A DNA stretch of 63,577 nt from Acidimicrobiia bacterium (GTDB lineage: Bacteria > Actinomycetota > Acidimicrobiia > Acidimicrobiales > CATQHL01). The notes beneath the pieces were generated by a model. That model made no database searches. It was not told where the DNA came from and saw nothing but the letters and a program-made list of their open reading frames with translations. This document shows positions 31,666 through 40,567 of the stretch, piece by piece. Positions within the stretch are counted from its first letter, which is position 1. The number at the start of each line of letters is the position of its first letter. The stretch covers positions 1,333 to 64,909 of the forward strand of contig VXXM01000042.1 in the NCBI GenBank assembly GCA_009835395.1. Direction: 5' to 3'. The position numbers and the translations under genes are program-made.

Positions 31666-32589
31666 GTGAGCCCGAGCCCCGACCGACAAGTCGCACAGTT
31701 CTTCCGGATCGACGACGTCCCGCCGGCAATTCTCTCCGAGCCCGCGCCGCTGCGCGGCTGCTCGGGCCGCCTCCTGTCGCACAACCCCGACACGGGACAG
31801 CGGACCGCCTCCGTCGAGATCCCCGCTGGCTGGTCGGGGCCTGTCGGCGGTGACGGAGGGACACTCGAACTCGTGATCCTCGAGGGCTCGCTGACGATCG
31901 ACGGCAGGCAACTGGGCGCCGGGGGCTTCATGGCCGTTCCCACCGGTTGCGCCCCGCTCGCTGTGAGTTGTCACAGACCGGCCCGGGGCGTCGCAATCTG
32001 GAGTCCCCACTTCGCCCCCGGCGATTACTACGACTCGAGACCGCGGATAGTCCGAGCGGTCGAACTGCCCTGGGAGCCCACCGTGTTCCCCGCCGAGTTG
32101 CAGGCACCCGGGCGGCTCCACGGCGTCTGGTCGAAGTCGCTGCGCCTCCCCGACCCGGTGCGCGGCGACGTCCACGGCGGACCGAAGGGGTTGCTTCGCA
32201 TCGTGAACCTCGTATCGGGCTTCGTGGGCGACCACCGCCAGGAGTCTCACCCGGGGTGCTGGGAGGAGATCATCTGGCTCTCCGGCGACTTCTTCATGCC
32301 CGGAACCGGCAGGCAGGCGGCGGGCAGCTACGTCGGCAACCCGTCACATCACCGCCACGGCCCGCTGCTGACCCAGCAGGGGTGCATCCTTCTGGTCCAC
32401 ACCGACGCCCCGGCCGACTTCTGCTTCCACGATCCACCCATCCCGGCGTCGCTGATCTCCGCCTACATGGAGGGCGTCTCCTGGCTGGAGGCCCCCCGGC
32501 ACATGCGCCTGCCACATGGCCCACCCTGGGGTTCATCGCCTTCCGAGGCCGCCCGGACGGCCGGATTGGCCCCAAGTCGTGCGTGCTAG
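31666..32589 (+). CDS. Bicupin-like protein (DUF4437-type), copy 1
   Basis: This 307-residue protein has two cupin-like halves. The first centres on AGWSGPVGGDGGTLELVILEG and GAGGFMAVPTGCAPL. The second has HGGPKGLLRIV, HPGCWEEIIWLSGDFF and HHRHGPLL, where His and Glu could form a metal site. It is a clear paralogue of the gene at 39624, sharing WEEM/IxWLxGD, HGP-LL and the KSLR-PDP segment. Together the two bracket the hydantoinase-nitrilase-amine oxidase genes. The GTG at 31666 has AGGGAG upstream. Possible roles are a sugar- or acid-binding isomerase, a dioxygenase or a sensor; none can be proved. Confidence 0.7.
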   Translation: MSPSPDRQVAQFFRIDDVPPAILSEPAPLRGCSGRLLSHNPDTGQRTASVEIPAGWSGPVGGDGGTLELVILEGSLTIDGRQLGAGGFMAVPTGCAPLAVSCHRPARGVAIWSPHFAPGDYYDSRPRIVRAVELPWEPTVFPAELQAPGRLHGVWSKSLRLPDPVRGDVHGGPKGLLRIVNLVSGFVGDHRQESHPGCWEEIIWLSGDFFMPGTGRQAAGSYVGNPSHHRHGPLLTQQGCILLVHTDAPADFCFHDPPIPASLISAYMEGVSWLEAPRHMRLPHGPPWGSSPSEAARTAGLAPSRAC

Positions 32590-32636
32590 GCTCGCCCGGC
32601 GCCGAAGCGAGGGCGGTCCCGAGGGCCGGCCCCGGC

Positions 32637-32666
32637 GCGCTTGACAGAGGGGCGCTTGACAGAGGG
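32637..32666. repeat. 15-bp tandem duplication before hyuA
   Basis: GCGCTTGACAGAGGG is present twice back to back, with no mismatch, 17 bp before the hyuA ATG and just upstream of its AAGGAG site. Each copy contains TTGACA, but no matching -10 box is obvious. It looks like a recent slippage duplication. Confidence 0.7.
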
Positions 32667-32682
32667 CAAGGAGCACACGGTC

Positions 32683-34734
32683 ATGTCAGACGTATGGGTG
32701 GGAGTCGACACGGGTGGCACGTTCACCGACCTGCTGGCATTCAACAGCGAGGGGCAGCTCTTCGCCGCCAAGACGCCGTCGACACCCGATGACGACACCA
32801 GGGCATTCCTGACAGGACTCGCCGGCCTGCAGACCTCGGCGGACTTCGAACCGGGCGACGTCGTGGGACTTCACTACGGCACGACGGTTGCCCTCAACGC
32901 CGTTCTCCAGAAGCGCTGGCCATCGCTGGGACTGATCGTCACCGACGGCTACCGGGAGATGATCGAGATCGCCCGGCAGACGGTGCCCGGCGACTGGGGG
33001 GCCATCTACACCTGGGTCAAGCCGCCCCGCGTCGTACCCCTCGAGAACGTGCGGCAGGTACGGGGTCGCATCACCCACACGGGCGAAGTGCTCGAGGAGA
33101 TGAGCGAGGACGACGTGCGGTCCGCGGCCGAGTTCTTCAAGGCGAAGGGCATCAATGCCGTCGCCCTGTGCTTCATGCACAGCTACCTGGATCCCTCTCA
33201 CGAGCAGCGGGCGCGCGAGGTGTTCCGCGAGATCCACCCCGACTGCTTCCTGACCATCTCCTCCGACGTCCTGCCGGAGTTCCGCGAATACGAGCGGGCC
33301 ATGACGACGTGCCTGAACGCCGCGCTGATGCCGCTCGTGACCGACTACCTCGACAGCCTCGACAGCCGCCTCAAGGGAGCGGGCTACTCGGCCCCGCTGC
33401 TGCTCATGCGGTCCTCGGGGGGTCTCTCCCAGAGCGACCGGGTGGTCGAGCAGCCCGCCACCATCGCCTACTCCGGGCCCAGTGCCGGGGTACTGGGCAT
33501 GGCGTGGCTGGCCGACCAGATCGGCGAGGACAAGGTCCTGACCTACGACATGGGGGGAACATCAACCGACGTGGCTCTCGTCGAGAACGGCCGACCACTC
33601 CTGACCACCGAAGGGCTGCTGGACATCTACCCGATGGGCATGCCCTCGATCGACATCGTGTCCATCGGCGCGGGCGGCGGGTCGATCGCCTCGCTGGGCA
33701 CCGGCGACCGCCTCCGGGTCGGCCCCGAGAGCGCGGGCGCCGACCCAGGGCCGGTGTGCTACGGGAAGGGCGGGACCCAGCCCACCGTCACCGACGCCAA
33801 CCTCGTGCTCGGGCGGATTCCGGACTACCTGCTCGGCGGGGACATGCCGTTGAACGCCGAAGCCGCGCGGGAGGTGGTCGGCACCGTCGGGGGCAAGCTC
33901 GGCCTAGCGCCCGACGAGTTCGCCTACGGCATCCTGCAACTGGCCGCCGCGCGCATGTCCGCCGCTGTCCGCCAGGTTTCGATCGCCCGTGGCCGCGACC
34001 CGCGTGAGTACGCGCTCTTCGCCTTCGGCGGGGCCGGCCCGCTGCACGCCGCCGAGTTGGCCGACCAACTGGGCATCCGCAGGATCGTGATTCCCCCGCG
34101 TCCCGGTCTCGGCTCGTGCCTGGGCCTGCTGGCGGCAGACATCCAGGCGAGCGCGGTGCAGACCGTCAACACGCGTGCCGAGAACATCTCCCCCGGCAGG
34201 ATCGGCGACACGTTCGCCGACCTCGAGGCGAAGGTGATCGCCGACATCCAGGGCCAGGGCATCTCCACCCCCTCGACGGAGCGATTCGCCGACCTGTGCT
34301 ATGTCGGCATGGCCACGGAGTTGACCGTCCCGGTTCCGGACGGACCGGTCTCGGGCTCCGGTCTCGATGCCGCCGTGGACGCATTCCACGCCGAGCACCT
34401 GCGCACCTACGGCTACCACTACGCCGGCGAGCAGCCCGTGGAGTTCGTCAACCTGCGCGTCCGGGGAACGGGCCCGTTGCCCAGGATCGAGTTGGCGGAG
34501 ACCACTCCCCGGGAGGGTTCGGTCGACGACGCCGTCCTCGGGGACCGCGAGGTCTACTACGGCCCCCGGCACGGCAAGCAGCGGACCGGACTCTACGACC
34601 GCGACCGGCTGGCGGTCGGCCACGAGGTCTCCGGGCCGGCGATCATCGTCGAGTACGACTCCACCGTGCTGGTGCCGCCCGCGGCCACCACCCGGGTGGA
34701 CGCCCTCGGCAACCTGATCATCCACCTGGCCTGA
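32683..34734 (+). CDS. hyuA: Hydantoinase/oxoprolinase family protein, subunit A
   Basis: This 683-residue ATP-dependent cyclic-amide hydrolase subunit is of the HyuA/OplA type. The N-terminal ASKHA-fold nucleotide site is GVDTGGTFTD (residues 7-16). HYGTTVALNAVLQK, GVLGMAWLAD with DMGGTSTDVALV, and SAGADPGPVCYGKGG follow, all family landmarks. HyuA works with HyuB to hydrolyse hydantoins, 5-oxoproline, N-methylhydantoin or similar rings at the cost of ATP. The ATG at 32683 has AAGGAG 9 bp upstream. The length is typical of the two-gene form. HyuB follows 55 bp later. Confidence 0.92.
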   Translation: MSDVWVGVDTGGTFTDLLAFNSEGQLFAAKTPSTPDDDTRAFLTGLAGLQTSADFEPGDVVGLHYGTTVALNAVLQKRWPSLGLIVTDGYREMIEIARQTVPGDWGAIYTWVKPPRVVPLENVRQVRGRITHTGEVLEEMSEDDVRSAAEFFKAKGINAVALCFMHSYLDPSHEQRAREVFREIHPDCFLTISSDVLPEFREYERAMTTCLNAALMPLVTDYLDSLDSRLKGAGYSAPLLLMRSSGGLSQSDRVVEQPATIAYSGPSAGVLGMAWLADQIGEDKVLTYDMGGTSTDVALVENGRPLLTTEGLLDIYPMGMPSIDIVSIGAGGGSIASLGTGDRLRVGPESAGADPGPVCYGKGGTQPTVTDANLVLGRIPDYLLGGDMPLNAEAAREVVGTVGGKLGLAPDEFAYGILQLAAARMSAAVRQVSIARGRDPREYALFAFGGAGPLHAAELADQLGIRRIVIPPRPGLGSCLGLLAADIQASAVQTVNTRAENISPGRIGDTFADLEAKVIADIQGQGISTPSTERFADLCYVGMATELTVPVPDGPVSGSGLDAAVDAFHAEHLRTYGYHYAGEQPVEFVNLRVRGTGPLPRIELAETTPREGSVDDAVLGDREVYYGPRHGKQRTGLYDRDRLAVGHEVSGPAIIVEYDSTVLVPPAATTRVDALGNLIIHLA

Positions 34735-34789
34735 CGACATCCGCCAGAACCCCGACGACTTCCCGACGACGACCCAAAGGAGCCGACCA

Positions 34790-36679
34790 ATGTCACCCAC
34801 CGGCAACGGATCATCCGCCGGCAACGGCTCGGAACCGACGACCGAGTTCGAACCGATCCTCTTCGAGATCATCGAGGGAGCCATCGAGTCGGCACGCCGA
34901 GAGATGGAGATCCAGGTGGAACGCACGGCGCGCTCCACGATCGTGCGCGAGCAGCACGACCACCGGTCGGGCATCTTCGACTCCCACGGCAACAGCGTGA
35001 CGGCGCTGTCGTTCGCCTCGGTGCCGACGCCGGTCATGACCAAGTTCGCCGGCAACATCCACCGTGACGATGTCTTCCTCTACAACGACCCGTACAAGTC
35101 CGACGGGGGAATCACCCACCTCGGCGACATGTGCATCACCCGGCCGGTCTTCTCCGGTGATGAGATCGTGGCCTATGTGCAGGTATTCGGTCACGTCAAC
35201 GACATCGGGGGCCTGACGCCGGGCAGCGTCCCGCTCACGGCCTTCGAGATCTTCCAGGAGGGCTTCGTCGTCCCGCCGGTGAAGCTCTACGACCGAGGGC
35301 AACTCAACGTGGCGCTCTTCGAGACCATCCTGAACAATTCGCGATTCCCCGACGATCTGCGGGCCGACATCGACGCCTTCGTGAACGCCTGCGGCATCGG
35401 GGTCGTCCGCGTCGAGGAGTTGTGTGAGCGCTACGGAGCCGAGGCGCTGGCGCAGACCTTCCAGGGGCTCCTGGACCGGTGCACCCGGAGCCTGCGCGAG
35501 ACGGTCCTGCCGATGATCCCCGACGGCTCGTACACGTTCGAGGACTTCTGCGAATACGTGGACGTGCAGCCTCGCGAGCCGCGCCACTACGTCAAGCTTC
35601 GAGCCACTATGACGAAGTCGCCCGACGGCATCAACTTCGATTTCTCCGGCACCGATCCGCAGATCAAGGGCTCATTGAACTGGCCCGCCAACGGCCGCTA
35701 CTACGCCAAGTCGCTCGGCACGCTGTTCCTGGCCTTCGCCCCGGACATGATCATCAACGACGGCGTGAACGAGGTCATCACGTGCACGCTGCCCGAGCGC
35801 ACCGTGCTCAGCCCGGAGTGGCCGGCCGCCTGCGGCTGGCGGACGTTCCCGCTGTTGCGCATCCTCGACCTGGGCCTCGGCATCCTGGCCAAGGCCTCGG
35901 GCGGGTTCGTGCCCGCACCGTCGGAGTCCATCTCCTCCTACGGGCTGTTCGGTCACAACGCCGACGGCGACTACTTCCTGCTGCGGGAGATCACCGGTGC
36001 CGGGTCCGGCGCCCGTCCCTTCGCCGACGGCGCCGACACCGTGGACGTGGCCCCCGAGTCCAGGAACATGCCGGCCGAGTTCGCCGAAACGAACTTCCCG
36101 GTCCGCATCACCAGGCTGGGGCTGCGCCAGGACTCCGGGGGAGCCGGAACGTTCAGGGGTGGTCTGGGCTACTTCAAGGACATCGAGATCCTCATCGACG
36201 GCGAGATGTTGATCCACTCCGATCGTGCCACGCTGCAACCTTGGGGCGTCAAGGGCGGCAGGGCCGGCCAGGGCTCGGTCTGGCTCCTGAACCCCGACAC
36301 CCCCGACGAGGCGGTGCTGCCGGGCAAGTCGGATTCGATACCCGTTCGAAAAGGCGACATCCTGCGCGTGCTCAGCCCCGGTGGCGGCGGCTGGGGCGAC
36401 CCGCTCGACCGCGACCCGGCCGCGGTGCTGCTGGACGTGCGGCGGGGTCTGGTCTCCGCTGAGAGCGCTCGCGACGACTACGGCGTGCTGTTCCTGCCGA
36501 CCGACGACAACTACGAACTCGAATTGGACGAAGCGGCCACGCAGGCCCAGCGGGATTCGATCCGCGCCGAGCGGCCACCTCTCAAGCTGTTCGATCGCGG
36601 CGAGAACTTCTACAGGCTCGTCGAGGAAGGGAAGATCACCCTCACGAGCAGCGACGAGGCCCTGGCTCCGGCCGGCTGA
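34790..36679 (+). CDS. hyuB: Hydantoinase B/oxoprolinase family protein, subunit B
   Basis: This 629-residue partner of HyuA carries the hydrolase half. Landmarks are EIIEGAIESARREMEIQVER near the start, IHRDDVFLYNDPYKSDGGIT-type metal site (HxGD in THLGDMCI), GHVNDIGG, and the late SGGAGTFRGGLG and LSPGGGGWGDPLDRDP segments. The C-terminal 70 residues (LFLPTDDNYELELDEAATQA) are an added tail that follows the usual end. The ATG at 34790 follows AAAGGAG. Its stop overlaps the nitrilase-fold gene ATG by 1 bp, so the ring-opened product is probably handed to that hydrolase. Confidence 0.92.
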   Translation: MSPTGNGSSAGNGSEPTTEFEPILFEIIEGAIESARREMEIQVERTARSTIVREQHDHRSGIFDSHGNSVTALSFASVPTPVMTKFAGNIHRDDVFLYNDPYKSDGGITHLGDMCITRPVFSGDEIVAYVQVFGHVNDIGGLTPGSVPLTAFEIFQEGFVVPPVKLYDRGQLNVALFETILNNSRFPDDLRADIDAFVNACGIGVVRVEELCERYGAEALAQTFQGLLDRCTRSLRETVLPMIPDGSYTFEDFCEYVDVQPREPRHYVKLRATMTKSPDGINFDFSGTDPQIKGSLNWPANGRYYAKSLGTLFLAFAPDMIINDGVNEVITCTLPERTVLSPEWPAACGWRTFPLLRILDLGLGILAKASGGFVPAPSESISSYGLFGHNADGDYFLLREITGAGSGARPFADGADTVDVAPESRNMPAEFAETNFPVRITRLGLRQDSGGAGTFRGGLGYFKDIEILIDGEMLIHSDRATLQPWGVKGGRAGQGSVWLLNPDTPDEAVLPGKSDSIPVRKGDILRVLSPGGGGWGDPLDRDPAAVLLDVRRGLVSAESARDDYGVLFLPTDDNYELELDEAATQAQRDSIRAERPPLKLFDRGENFYRLVEEGKITLTSSDEALAPAG

Positions 36680-37584
36680 TGCTGCGCGCCGCCGCCGTCC
36701 AGATCTGCCCGGTCGACGGGGACGCCGGCGCCACCCTCGATAAGGCAGGGCAGTGGCTCGTCGACGCCGGCGAGCAGGGCGTGAAGCTGGCGGTCCTCCC
36801 CGAGGGCTACCTGCCAGGATTTGCGACGATCCGCGAGGCCAAGGAGTCGGGCGATCCGCAGCGACTTGCGGAGGTGTTCGCCGCATTCGACACGGTGCCC
36901 GGGGTCGCCACCGCCCGTGTGGGCAACATCGCCCGCCGGTTCGGCATGGTGGTCGCCTTCGGCATGCTGGCGCGGGCAGAAGAGGGTGAACGACCCACCA
37001 ACGTCTCGGTGCTGATCGACGAGAACGGCGACATCGCCAACGTTCATCGCAAGATCCACCTCACCCCCACCATCGAGGCCCCCGACTTCACGCCGGGCAA
37101 CTCGCTCAGCGTCGCCGACACCGCCGCCGGTTGCCTCGGGAACATGATCTGCGCTGATTTCTCCCTCCCGGAGACCACACGGATCCTGGCGATCAAGGGG
37201 GCACGGCTGATCTGCGGATCCCTGGCGGGGTTCTACGTACCCGGACCCGATGCCGAGCAGGTCGTGCTCCACCTCTTCAAGCATTCGCACACGTCGCCGA
37301 CCCGCGCCATTGACAACTCCGTCTATCTCGTGCTCGCCAACATGGTCGGCCGCAGCGGAGACCTGGAGTTCTTCGGCAAGAGCCGGATCATCAACCCCGA
37401 GGGGCGCATCCTGGCCGAGGGAGGCGAGGGAGTCGACTGCGAGGAGCTGGTCATCGCCGACATCGACCCGAGCGTCGACCGGGGGGACATGCCGTTCCGC
37501 CTCATCGACCGGCGCCGTCCAGATCTCTACGACGACATCCTCCTGCCGAATCCCAACGTCGGGGCGATCGAATGGCAGGGATAG
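36679..37584 (+). CDS. Carbon-nitrogen hydrolase (nitrilase fold), likely amidase or carbamoylase
   Basis: This 301-residue nitrilase-superfamily enzyme has the Glu-Lys-Cys triad visible: Glu42 (LPEGYLPG), Lys125 (HRKIHLTP) and Cys158 (MICADFSLPE). The substrate could be an amide, a nitrile or an N-carbamoyl amino acid. Because it is fused in translation to hyuB (1-bp overlap) and hydantoinases yield N-carbamoyl or linear amide products, a carbamoylase or amidase is the best inference. It overlaps the amine oxidase gene by 13 bp, which is unusually tight. The Cys motif Asp-Phe instead of Tyr-Asp or Trp-Glu does not assign it to a named branch. Confidence 0.88.
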   Translation: MLRAAAVQICPVDGDAGATLDKAGQWLVDAGEQGVKLAVLPEGYLPGFATIREAKESGDPQRLAEVFAAFDTVPGVATARVGNIARRFGMVVAFGMLARAEEGERPTNVSVLIDENGDIANVHRKIHLTPTIEAPDFTPGNSLSVADTAAGCLGNMICADFSLPETTRILAIKGARLICGSLAGFYVPGPDAEQVVLHLFKHSHTSPTRAIDNSVYLVLANMVGRSGDLEFFGKSRIINPEGRILAEGGEGVDCEELVIADIDPSVDRGDMPFRLIDRRRPDLYDDILLPNPNVGAIEWQG

Positions 37585-39503
37585 CCACGGCCGTCACACA
37601 CCCGCTGGACCCGCTGACGGCAACCGAGATCGAAGAGGCCGCCGCCATCATCCGGCGCGAGTGCGCCGGCATGGAGCGGCTCCGCTTTCCCCTCCTCATG
37701 CTCGAGGAACCTCCCAAGGAGGAGGTGTACCGCTTCGAGCGAGGGGATCCGATCAGCCGCCGGGCGCGCGCGACCCTGCTGAACCGGGCCGATGGCACTG
37801 CGTACGAGGCCGTGGTGTCGCTGAACGAGAGGCGGATCACCTCTTGGCGCTCGCTCAAGGGGGCGCAGCCGCCGATCCTCATGGAGGAGTTCGCCGCAGT
37901 CGACGAACTCGTGAAGAACGACGAGCGCTGGCGCTCAGCGCTGCGCCGCCGCGGCGTCACCGACTTCGACATGGTGCAGGTGGACCTCTGGTCGGTGGGC
38001 GATTTCCCGATCGAGGGAATCGACCCGAATCGGCGCCTGGTCCGGGCGGCGTCCTACCTGCGGCACGCCCCGACCGACAATGGCTACGCCAAGCCCATCG
38101 AGAACGTCGTCGCCATCGTGGACCTCAACGAGAACCGGGTGCTCAAGATCCTCGACGGCGAGGTCGTCCCGCTTCCCCCCGAGTCGGGCAACTACGACGC
38201 AGCCTCGGTGGGCGAGTTGCGCACCGACCTGAAGCCCCTCGACATCGTCCAACCGGAGGGACCGAGCTTCTCCATCGAGGGGAGCCTGCTGAGTTGGCAG
38301 CGCTGGAGCATGAGGGTCTCCATGCACCCGACCGACGGGCTCGTCCTGCACCAGGTGGCCTACGACGACGGCGGGGAGCGCCGTTCCATCCTCTACCGGG
38401 CGGCCCTGTCGGAGATGGTCGTGCCCTACGGCGACGGCACCGACGCCTTCCACTGGCGCAATGCGTTCGATGCGGGCGAGTACGGCATGGGCCGGAACAT
38501 GGGCTCGCTCACCCTGGGTTGCGACTGTCTCGGCGAGATCCGCTACCTGGACACCGTCGTGGCCGACGACGACGGCCGCCCCACGCTGTGCCGCAACGTC
38601 GTCTGCATCCACGAGGAGGACTATTCGATCCTCTGGAAGCACCTGGACCTCAGCACGGGTTCCAGTGAGGTGCGTCGCTCGCGACGCCTCGTCGTCTCTT
38701 GCATCGGCACGCTGGGCAACTACGAGTACGGCTTCTACTGGTACTTCTACCAGGACGGCCACATGGAGTTCGAGATCAAGCTGACCGGCGTCATCCAGAC
38801 TCGGGCGCTCCCTCCCGGCACCGTCGACGACTACGGCACGATCGTCTCGACGGACCTCAGCGGGGTCCACCACCAGCACATCTTCAACATGCGGCTCGAC
38901 TTCGACGTGGACGGTACTGCGAACTCCGTCGTCGAGGTGGACACCGTCGCGCTCCCGCCCGGCGAGGCCAACCCCCATCTCAACGCCTTCGGCGGCCGGG
39001 AGACGCTCCTGGAGACCGAGCAGCAGGCGCAGCGCATCATCGACCCGCTCAAGGCCCGCTACTGGAAGATCATCAATCCCGGCAGGCTCAACCGCTTCGG
39101 CCGGCCCGTTGCCTTCAAGCTCCTCCCCGAGGCCAGTTCGCTGATGCTGGCGTCGCCGGACTCCAGGGTCGCTCGGCGAGCCCGATTCGCGCAGAGGCAC
39201 CTCTGGGTCACGCCTTGTCACGCCGACGAGATGCACGCGGCCGGCGACTACCCCAACCAGAGCACCGGCGAGGCCGGTCTGAGCGTGTGGACCGCGCAGG
39301 ATCGGGACATCGTCGACACCGACGTGGTGGTGTGGCACACGTTCGGCGTGTCGCACATCGTACGCCCCGAGGACTGGCCGATCATGCCGGTGGAGCGGGT
39401 CGGGTTCCAACTCCTGCCGGTGGGGTTCTTCGATCGGAACCCGTCACTGGATGTGGCGCCGCCCCAGCCGGCGTGCCACACCGGTGCCGACTGTGCCGAG
39501 TGA
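37572..39503 (+). CDS. Copper amine oxidase (primary-amine oxidase)
   Basis: This 643-residue topaquinone enzyme converts a primary amine to an aldehyde, ammonia and hydrogen peroxide. The cofactor precursor Tyr384 is in GTLGNYEYGFYW and the catalytic base is Asp300 in AFDAGEYGMG. The copper ligands are His434 and His436 (HHQHIFNMRLD) plus a late His in VVWHTFGVSHIVRPEDWP. Spacing and length match the Arthrobacter phenylethylamine oxidase type. There is no signal peptide, so it is cytoplasmic. It overlaps the nitrilase-fold gene, implying it uses an amine released by that enzyme. A thiol peroxidase nearby may deal with peroxide. Confidence 0.94.
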   Translation: MAGIATAVTHPLDPLTATEIEEAAAIIRRECAGMERLRFPLLMLEEPPKEEVYRFERGDPISRRARATLLNRADGTAYEAVVSLNERRITSWRSLKGAQPPILMEEFAAVDELVKNDERWRSALRRRGVTDFDMVQVDLWSVGDFPIEGIDPNRRLVRAASYLRHAPTDNGYAKPIENVVAIVDLNENRVLKILDGEVVPLPPESGNYDAASVGELRTDLKPLDIVQPEGPSFSIEGSLLSWQRWSMRVSMHPTDGLVLHQVAYDDGGERRSILYRAALSEMVVPYGDGTDAFHWRNAFDAGEYGMGRNMGSLTLGCDCLGEIRYLDTVVADDDGRPTLCRNVVCIHEEDYSILWKHLDLSTGSSEVRRSRRLVVSCIGTLGNYEYGFYWYFYQDGHMEFEIKLTGVIQTRALPPGTVDDYGTIVSTDLSGVHHQHIFNMRLDFDVDGTANSVVEVDTVALPPGEANPHLNAFGGRETLLETEQQAQRIIDPLKARYWKIINPGRLNRFGRPVAFKLLPEASSLMLASPDSRVARRARFAQRHLWVTPCHADEMHAAGDYPNQSTGEAGLSVWTAQDRDIVDTDVVVWHTFGVSHIVRPEDWPIMPVERVGFQLLPVGFFDRNPSLDVAPPQPACHTGADCAE

Positions 39504-39510
39504 ATCCGGG

Positions 39511-39526
39511 GCCGGCGCACGCCGGC
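39511..39526 (+). terminator. Hairpin after the amine oxidase gene
   Basis: GCCGGCG-CA-CGCCGGC forms a perfect 7-bp stem starting 8 bp after the amine oxidase stop. It probably ends or attenuates the hyuAB operon before the second bicupin gene, which has its own 97-bp leader. No T-tract. Confidence 0.5.
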
Positions 39527-39623
39527 GGATCGGACGCCGTCTCGCCGTGCCACCCGGTAAGCGCGACTGCACCGCATCCGGGATTGGATTAGACAATCGG
39601 GGTCGGCAAGGAAGGGGACCAGC

Positions 39624-40535
39624 ATGAACCATCGCAACCGTGACGATCCGCAGTTCTTCCATGTATGGGCGTTGCCCTGGGAGACGGTTCCCGGACCGAG
39701 CTTCCTCCACGGGATCGAGACCCGGATCATGTCCGACCGCCCCGAGACCGGAGCCGGGACCTACATGGTGAAGATGCCCGCAGGCTGGTCGCACGTCGAG
39801 CAGGCCGACGAGGGGGCCCTCGAGATATTCGTCGTGGAAGGCGACCTGACCGCCAACGGTCGGACCGTCGGAGCCGGGGGCTACGCCGCCGTCCCGAAGG
39901 GCTGTGGCCCGCTCGAACTCTCCACGCAGGGGGGCTTCCAGGCATACGCCTTCTGGAACCCGATCTGGGCCGAGGGCTACTACTACGACAACCAGCCCTA
40001 CGTGGCGAAGGTCTGGGAGATCGACTGGATCCTCACCGAGATGCCCGGCCTTCGCCACGGCATCATGCACAAGTCGTTGCGGTGGCCCGATCCGGCGGAG
40101 GGCCTGTTCCACGGCGGTCCCGGTGGGATGCTGCGCTTCATCCAGATGGCGCCCGGTTTCGGCGAGCCCCGCCAGGAGGTCCACTACGACACCTGGGAGG
40201 AGATGGTCTGGCTGGCCGGTGATCTGCTCATGGCCGAGCGGGGCATGCACGCCGCAGGATCGTTCCTTGCGAATCCCGCCGGTCTGAAACACGGACCGCT
40301 ACTGACCGCCAAGGGCAGCCTCCTCATGCTGCACTGCGAGGCTCCCATGGGGGCTCAGTTCTCGGAGTTGACCAACGACGAGGGCGAAGAGGTGGGCACG
40401 GAACTGGTCCGGGCGTTCCATGACGGCGAGTCCTGGTTGAAGCCCCCGGTCCACGTTGACTGGGACCAACGCCCCGAACAGCCGATCTATCCGAGCACGA
40501 CACCGCTCTACGCCGTCCCGGACGAGCACGCCTAG
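39624..40535 (+). CDS. Bicupin-like protein (DUF4437-type), copy 2
   Basis: This 303-residue paralogue of the gene at 31666 has the same two-half layout: AGWSHVEQADEGALEIFVVEG with GAGGYAAVPKGCGPLEL in the first half, and KSLRWPDP, HGGPGGMLRFIQMAPGF, WEEMVWLAGDLLM and LKHGPLLTAKG in the second. The conserved His-Glu set suggests a bound metal or a sugar-acid pocket. The ATG at 39624 follows an AAGGAAGGGG run. It is preceded by a hairpin and its own leader, so it may be transcribed separately, and it is followed closely by an NTF2-like gene. The exact role is unknown. Confidence 0.7.
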   Translation: MNHRNRDDPQFFHVWALPWETVPGPSFLHGIETRIMSDRPETGAGTYMVKMPAGWSHVEQADEGALEIFVVEGDLTANGRTVGAGGYAAVPKGCGPLELSTQGGFQAYAFWNPIWAEGYYYDNQPYVAKVWEIDWILTEMPGLRHGIMHKSLRWPDPAEGLFHGGPGGMLRFIQMAPGFGEPRQEVHYDTWEEMVWLAGDLLMAERGMHAAGSFLANPAGLKHGPLLTAKGSLLMLHCEAPMGAQFSELTNDEGEEVGTELVRAFHDGESWLKPPVHVDWDQRPEQPIYPSTTPLYAVPDEHA

Positions 40536-40567
40536 GACGAGAGCCGGAACAGTCAGGGAGGGAAGCC

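Noticed and set aside
37935..39410. Long minus-strand frame opposite the amine oxidase gene
   Set aside because: Shadow of the copper amine oxidase, whose cofactor and copper residues are all present on the plus strand.
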